A stretch of 9,465 nt of DNA from Acidimicrobiia bacterium (lineage in GTDB: Bacteria; Actinomycetota; Acidimicrobiia; Acidimicrobiales; CATQHL01). Location: NCBI GenBank assembly GCA_021296435.1, contig JAGWAK010000100.1, positions 1-9,465 of the forward strand, written 5' to 3'. How positions within the stretch are numbered: position 1 is the stretch's first letter; every line of letters begins with the position of its first letter. The position numbers and the translations under genes are program-made. Positions 5,714-9,465 of this stretch are shown in pieces. The notes beneath the pieces were generated by a model. The model made no database searches. It was not told where the DNA came from and saw nothing but the letters and a program-made list of their open reading frames with translations.

Positions 5714-6283
5714 ATGAGTGAAGAGTTGATAGAGATCGTGGTCTCCGAGGCGCGCGACAAGATGGAGCGAGCCGTCGCGCACGCTCGCAGGGAATTCAGC
5801 GGTGTCCGTACCGGCCGGGCCTCGCCGGCGCTCGTGGAGCGGCTCTCGGTGAACTATCACGGGGCGGAGGTGAGCCTCCAGCAGATCGCCGGCTTCAGCG
5901 TTCCCGACGTCCAGATGCTGGTTATCTCACCGTACGACAAGCGCGCCATCGAGTCGATCCAGAAGGCCATCCAGCGCGCCGATCTGGGCTTCAATCCCAG
6001 CACCGACGGGTCGGTCATACGCCTGCACTTCCCGCCGCTCACCGAGGAGCGCCGCCGCGAATTGGTGCGGCTGGTTCGCTCAATGGCCGAGTCGGGGCGC
6101 GTGGCGGTGCGAAACTCGCGCCGCGGGGCACGCCAGGACCTGGACGGACTCAAGCGCGACGGGGACGTCTCCGAGGACGACAGCAGGCGGGGGCAGCGGC
6201 GTCTCGACGAGATGACCCAGGAATTCGAAGAAGCGATCGGATCGGCCCTCGAGGCCAAGGAAACCGAACTGATGCAGGTCTGA
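5714..6283 (+). CDS. frr: Ribosome recycling factor
   Basis: The 189-residue product, close to the usual 185, splits post-termination ribosomes together with EF-G. The three-helix bundle of domain I is formed by about 1-30 and 105-187. Domain II lies between, with VRTGRASPALVERLSVNYHG (31-50), VPDVQMLVISPYDK (63-76) and AIESIQKAIQRADLGFNPS (78-96). The late signature RVAVRNSRRGARQDL (129-143) keeps the key Arg of VAVRN, but the usual RRDA reads RRGA. ATG 5714 gives the family N-terminus MSEELIEIVVSEA; GTG 5705 would only add Met-Cys-Cys. A GAGG at 5700-5703 lies ten bases upstream. The 34-base gap after pyrH shows no promoter or terminator, so the gene probably belongs to the rpsB transcript. 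It is intact and typical. Confidence 0.97.
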   Translation: MSEELIEIVVSEARDKMERAVAHARREFSGVRTGRASPALVERLSVNYHGAEVSLQQIAGFSVPDVQMLVISPYDKRAIESIQKAIQRADLGFNPSTDGSVIRLHFPPLTEERRRELVRLVRSMAESGRVAVRNSRRGARQDLDGLKRDGDVSEDDSRRGQRRLDEMTQEFEEAIGSALEAKETELMQV

Positions 6284-6298
6284 TAGAGGAGCACACAA

Positions 6299-7471
6299 GT
6301 GGATCGAGACAACCCTTACGACCCCGTCGGACCGGAGGAATGGGAGGGCGGCAGCGCCGACTCCCACGAGGACTCCCCGGACGCCGATGCCGACTTCTGG
6401 GAGGCAGATCCCCAGACCGAGTCCGCCGATGAGGCCGCCTGGGACACCTTCAGCGAGGGAAGTCCCACCTGGGGTGTCGCCGGCGGCGAGGACGAGGGCC
6501 TCGACGTGGGCTACCTCACCGAGCAGCACCCGCAGGCGGCCGAAGTGGGCGTCACAGACACCGCCGCCGGCGTGCAGTTCTTCGGCGAGGACGACGATGT
6601 CTGGCACGGTGCGGAGCCGGCGCCGCCGATCGGGGCACGCGAGCGGGGTTCGGATCGAAGGCTCGGGCCTGCGATCCTCACCGGAGCGGTGCTCTGTGCG
6701 GTGGCCATCGTGTGCTTCTGGGTCAGCCCGATCCTCACGCTCGTGCTGCTTTGCGTGCTCATGGTGCTGGCCGCCGGCGAGTTCTTCGGGGCCTTGCGGC
6801 AGGTCGGCTACCAACCGGCCACCCTCGTGGGTCTGGTCGCCGCTGTGGGGTTGCCGGTGGCGGTCTACTGGCGCGGGGCCGAGGCGTACCCCCTGGCCAT
6901 CGGCCTCGTCGTGATGGCGGCGCTCTTGTGGCACCTCGTCGGCGTGACCTCCGAGCGACCGGTGCCCAACGTGGCGGTCACGCTCTTCGGCGTGGGGTAC
7001 GTGGCGGTGCTGGGCAGTTTCGGCGCCCTCATGCTGACCCACGAGAAGGGCACCGGACTTCTCTTCGGCGCGGTCGTGGGCACGGTGGGCTACGACATCG
7101 GCGCCTGGATCGTGGGCCGGCTGTTCGGGCGCACGGCCCTCTCGAAGGCCAGCCCCAACAAGACCGTGGAGGGTCTCATCGGCGGCATCGTGCTGGCCGT
7201 GGTGGCCTGCGCGGTGATCATGGGCGTTGGGCGTATCGATCCGTGGGGCGACAACCCCGGGTCGGTCTCACACGCCCTGGTGCTGGGCGTGGTGGTGGCC
7301 GTGGCGGCGACCCTGGGCGACCTGTCGGAGTCCATGATCAAGCGCGACCTGGGCATCAAGGACATGGGCAACCTGCTGCCGGGCCACGGCGGCGTCCTGG
7401 ACCGGTTCGACGGGCTGCTCTTCGCCATGCCGGCGACGTGGGGGCTGGCGCTCCTCATCGACGTGATCTAG
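6299..7471 (+). CDS. cdsA: Phosphatidate cytidylyltransferase (CDP-diglyceride synthase)
   Basis: CdsA makes CDP-diacylglycerol from CTP and phosphatidic acid, the branch point for phosphatidylglycerol, cardiolipin and phosphatidylinositol. The 390-residue membrane protein carries the family signature SESMIKRDLGIKDMG with LPGHGGVLDRFDG (343-372), which binds the metal ions and CTP, and the VGYDIGAWIVGRLFG (263-277) and SPNKTVEG (285-292) motifs. About eight hydrophobic segments follow residue 123. Residues 1-120 form a long, strongly acidic, hydrophilic extension rich in Asp, Glu, Trp and Gly that the core enzyme lacks, presumably cytoplasmic; its role is unknown. GTG 6299 is chosen because GAGGAG (6286-6291) sits seven bases upstream, and no ATG lies near the first membrane helix. 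It starts 15 bases after frr and is likely the last gene of the rpsB operon. The frr-cdsA-dxr-rseP order is conserved widely. Confidence 0.95.
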   Translation: MDRDNPYDPVGPEEWEGGSADSHEDSPDADADFWEADPQTESADEAAWDTFSEGSPTWGVAGGEDEGLDVGYLTEQHPQAAEVGVTDTAAGVQFFGEDDDVWHGAEPAPPIGARERGSDRRLGPAILTGAVLCAVAIVCFWVSPILTLVLLCVLMVLAAGEFFGALRQVGYQPATLVGLVAAVGLPVAVYWRGAEAYPLAIGLVVMAALLWHLVGVTSERPVPNVAVTLFGVGYVAVLGSFGALMLTHEKGTGLLFGAVVGTVGYDIGAWIVGRLFGRTALSKASPNKTVEGLIGGIVLAVVACAVIMGVGRIDPWGDNPGSVSHALVLGVVVAVAATLGDLSESMIKRDLGIKDMGNLLPGHGGVLDRFDGLLFAMPATWGLALLIDVI

Positions 7472-7519
7472 CCCTGCGGGGATTTCCGCCGGTCCCCCGA
7501 GCGCGCAGCGCCCACGGGA

Positions 7520-7548
7520 TTCGGCGCCGAACCCTCGGCCCGTAGACT
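7520..7548 (+). promoter_or_regulatory. Putative dxr promoter with palindromic element
   Basis: In the 94-base gap between cdsA and dxr, TAGACT (7543-7548) matches the -10 hexamer seen before rpsB. TTCGGC (7520-7525) lies 17 bases upstream at the -35 position and is the left half of a perfect 12-base palindrome, TTCGGCGCCGAA (7520-7531), which could be an operator. Initiation near 7555 would leave a leader of about 11 bases made up mostly of the ribosome binding site AAGGAGG (7556-7562). No terminator with a U-tract follows cdsA, so read-through from upstream is also possible. Confidence 0.45.
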
Positions 7549-7565
7549 GGCCCCGAAGGAGGGCC

Positions 7566-8744
7566 ATGGGCACAACCCTCGCCGTGATGGGCTCGACCGG
7601 CTCCATCGGCACTCAGACGCTGGAGGTCGCTGCGGCCTGCGCGGATCGCTACGAGATCACCGCTCTGGGGGCCGGCCGATCCATCGAGGTGTTGGCGGCG
7701 CAGGCCCGCGCCGTGCGCCCGAAACTCGTGGCGCTGGCCGACGCCGAAGCAGCGCCACGCTTGGCGCGGCTTCTGCCTGCGGGCACCGAGCTCCTGGCCG
7801 GGCCCGACGCTATGGCGACCGCGGCGGTCACCGCCGAGGTCGCGGTCAACGGCGTGGTGGGATTCGCCGGACTGCCCGTCACGCTGGCGGTACTGGAGGC
7901 GGGGCGGCGCCTGGCACTGGCGAACAAGGAGTCCCTGATCGCCGCCGGCCCGGTGGTGGCCCGAGCCCTGGCGACGCCCGGAGCGGAGATTGTGCCCGTG
8001 GACAGCGAGCACTGCGCGGTCCACCAGTGTCTGCGCGCCAACGAGGTGCTCGGGCGTCCGGACCGCCTCGATCAGGTCGCCCGCATCCTGCTGACGGCCA
8101 GCGGGGGGCCGTTCCGGGGACGCTCGCTTGCTGAGTTGGCGTCGGTGACCGCCACCGAGGCGCTGGCCCACCCCACCTGGAACATGGGGCCCAAGATCAC
8201 CGTGGACTCCTCCACGCTGATGAACAAGGGACTCGAGGTCATCGAGGCTCACGAACTCTTCGGCGTGGACTACGACCGGATCGATGTCGTCGTGCACCCG
8301 CAGTCGGTGGTGCATTCGATGGTCGAGTACGTCGACGGTGCGGTGGTGGCGCAGCTGTCGTTGCCGGACATGCGCCTGTGCATCGGGTACGCCATCGGCT
8401 ATCCCGATCGCTTGGACTGCAGCTACGGCCGGATCGACTGGACTTCCCTGTCGCGCCTCGACTTCGAGACGCCGCGCCGCGACGTGTTCGCCTGCCTACC
8501 GCTGGCCTATGAGGCCGGTCGGCGCGGCGAGACGGCTCCGGCAGTGCTCAGCGCCGCCAACGAGGTGGCCGTCGAGGCGTTCCTGGACGGTGCCATCTCC
8601 TGGACGGCCATCGCCGAGATCATCGATGGCGTGCTGCAGGACGACCCGGTGCAGCGGGCTGACAGTCTGGAATCCGTGTTGGAGGCCGACGGCCGGGCGC
8701 GTCGCGCCGCGGCCGCGCTCGTGAGCGGGCGGGCGGCGGCATGA
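7566..8744 (+). CDS. dxr: 1-deoxy-D-xylulose 5-phosphate reductoisomerase
   Basis: Dxr converts DXP to 2-C-methyl-D-erythritol 4-phosphate with NADPH, the first committed step of the MEP isoprenoid pathway and the target of fosmidomycin. The 392-residue product is full length. The NADPH-binding GSTGSIGTQTLEV is at 9-21 and LANKESLI at 118-125. Metal ligands are Asp146 and Glu148 in PVDSEH and Glu224 in MNKGLEVIEAHELFG. The substrate-closing loop HPTWNMGPKITVDSSTLMN is at 202-220, followed by VVVHPQSVVHSMVEY (241-255) and LPDMRLCIGYAIGYP. A C-terminal helical domain with SAANEVAVEAFLDG (329-342) completes it. SEHCAVHQCL replaces the common SEHSAIFQCL, a small variation next to the active site. 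ATG 7566 follows AAGGAGG by three bases. The TGA overlaps the ATG of the next gene (ATGA), the usual dxr-rseP coupling. Activity is inferred from the intact catalytic set. Confidence 0.97.
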   Translation: MGTTLAVMGSTGSIGTQTLEVAAACADRYEITALGAGRSIEVLAAQARAVRPKLVALADAEAAPRLARLLPAGTELLAGPDAMATAAVTAEVAVNGVVGFAGLPVTLAVLEAGRRLALANKESLIAAGPVVARALATPGAEIVPVDSEHCAVHQCLRANEVLGRPDRLDQVARILLTASGGPFRGRSLAELASVTATEALAHPTWNMGPKITVDSSTLMNKGLEVIEAHELFGVDYDRIDVVVHPQSVVHSMVEYVDGAVVAQLSLPDMRLCIGYAIGYPDRLDCSYGRIDWTSLSRLDFETPRRDVFACLPLAYEAGRRGETAPAVLSAANEVAVEAFLDGAISWTAIAEIIDGVLQDDPVQRADSLESVLEADGRARRAAAALVSGRAAA

Positions 8745-9465
8745 GCCGCGACGATCGGGGTCGCCGGGGCGCCGGAGGCGGCGATCCCGGCCGCGCGCGG
8801 GGCTGGGTCACGTGGCCGGCGGGCCGCCGGTCACGCCATCCGACCGTACCCAGACGGCCTCTGTTGACCGCGGCGGTGTCGGGCTGGCTGCGGCTGGCCC
8901 TTGTCCTGGGAGCGCTGGCGGCGCTCGGGGTCTTCGCCGGTGTGCCCGTCCTCGTCGTGGTGCTGGCCCTCATCGTCATCGTGATCCTCCACGAACTGGG
9001 GCACTATCTGACGGCGCGCTGGGCGGGAATGAAGGTCAGCGAGTTCTACGTGGGCTTCGGGCCGCGCCTGTGGTCGGTCCGCCGGGGAGAGACGACCTAC
9101 GGGGTGAAGGCGATCCTGGCGGGGGCCTACGTCCGCATCCTGGGCATGAACAACCTGGAGCGGGTCGACCCGGTCGAGGAGCATCGCACCTACCGCTCGA
9201 AGCCCTACTGGCGCCGCATGTCGGTCGCCGTGGCGGGGTCGGCCATGCATTTCCTCCTGGCGATCCTGCTGCTCTGGGTCCTCTACTCGGCGGTCGGCTA
9301 TCACGGCTTCGACCGGCCCGACGTGATGCAGACCCCGCGCTGGCAGGTCTCGCGCGTGGTGCCGGAGAGCCCGGCGGCCGCGATGGGGGTGCTGCCCGGT
9401 GATCGCATCATCGCCGTCGAGGACCGAGAGGTCGGCAACTTCGGTGACCAGCGGGGCGCGCATGC
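8741..9465 (+). CDS. rseP: Site-2 intramembrane zinc protease RseP/Rip1 family (3' partial)
   Basis: The frame is open from ATG 8741, which overlaps the dxr stop as ATGA, to the window edge (241 codons). After a basic, Gly/Arg-rich cytoplasmic stretch (1-40), a hydrophobic segment (about 50-82) ends in the zinc motif His84-Glu-Leu-Gly-His88. The conserved EFYVGFGPRLWS (101-112), GAYVRILGMNN (128-138) and VAGSAMHFLLAILLLW (164-179, second helix) follow. A PDZ domain begins near 202 with VSRVVPESPAAAMGVLPGDRI. These enzymes cut membrane-spanning substrates such as anti-sigma factors; M. tuberculosis Rip1 lies in the same place after dxr. The second metal motif (NxxPxxxxDG) and the end of the PDZ lie beyond the window. 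Family homologues often start just before the first helix, so the basic extension is either an added cytoplasmic tail or a sign of a later start, though no ATG is available there and the coupling favours 8741. Confidence 0.93.
   Translation, partial: MSRDDRGRRGAGGGDPGRARGWVTWPAGRRSRHPTVPRRPLLTAAVSGWLRLALVLGALAALGVFAGVPVLVVVLALIVIVILHELGHYLTARWAGMKVSEFYVGFGPRLWSVRRGETTYGVKAILAGAYVRILGMNNLERVDPVEEHRTYRSKPYWRRMSVAVAGSAMHFLLAILLLWVLYSAVGYHGFDRPDVMQTPRWQVSRVVPESPAAAMGVLPGDRIIAVEDREVGNFGDQRGAH

Noticed and set aside
7476..7497. Short hairpins after cdsA (4-5 bp stems) as an intrinsic terminator
   Set aside because: The stems are short, mutually exclusive and not followed by a T-run.

Overview
This is a GC-rich, densely packed, one-directional (+ strand) stretch of bacterial chromosome. 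The gene order comM - dprA - xerC - degenerate M23 - rpsB - tsf - pyrH - frr - cdsA - dxr - rseP is the conserved actinobacterial order; the same core genes follow one another in Mycobacterium tuberculosis (Rv2897c down to Rv2869c). Protein wording (for example the DprA core, the Xer-linked pseudo-M23 gene and the long-tailed S2), the TAGnCT-type -10 boxes and the very short or absent leaders suggest a high-GC actinobacterium, perhaps of the class Acidimicrobiia. That class-level guess is inference. No RNA genes, mobile elements, CRISPR arrays or phage genes are visible.

Layout. Positions 1-1562 hold the end of a ComM/YifB-type Mg-chelatase and a complete dprA, overlapping and probably co-transcribed (transformation and recombination functions). 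Positions 1608-3109 hold xerC, which looks leaderless, and a secreted LytM/M23-fold protein that has lost its zinc ligands and has no normal start codon. Positions 3086-7471 hold the rpsB-tsf-pyrH-frr-cdsA cluster: ribosomal protein S2, EF-Ts, UMP kinase, ribosome recycling factor and CDP-diglyceride synthase. It has its own promoter-like box and a leader with a 9-bp inverted repeat. Positions 7520-9465 hold a second promoter-like region, dxr (MEP isoprenoid pathway) and the start of an RseP/Rip1-type site-2 protease, which overlaps dxr by ATGA and runs off the window.

The notable anomaly is tsf. The N-terminal 157 codons read normally. The conserved C-terminal part is then found in the +1 frame, after what looks like a small out-of-frame deletion near 4660, and it carries two further in-frame stops (TAA 4754-4756, TAG 4805-4807). 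The original frame, by contrast, stays open for 101 more codons and runs in frame into pyrH, so a 496-residue EF-Ts(N)-linker-UMP kinase fusion is possible on paper. Because tsf is normally single-copy and essential or near-essential, this is a real pseudogene backed by another copy, a highly unusual recoding or fusion, or a sequence/assembly defect. The window alone cannot decide. All other complete genes look intact.
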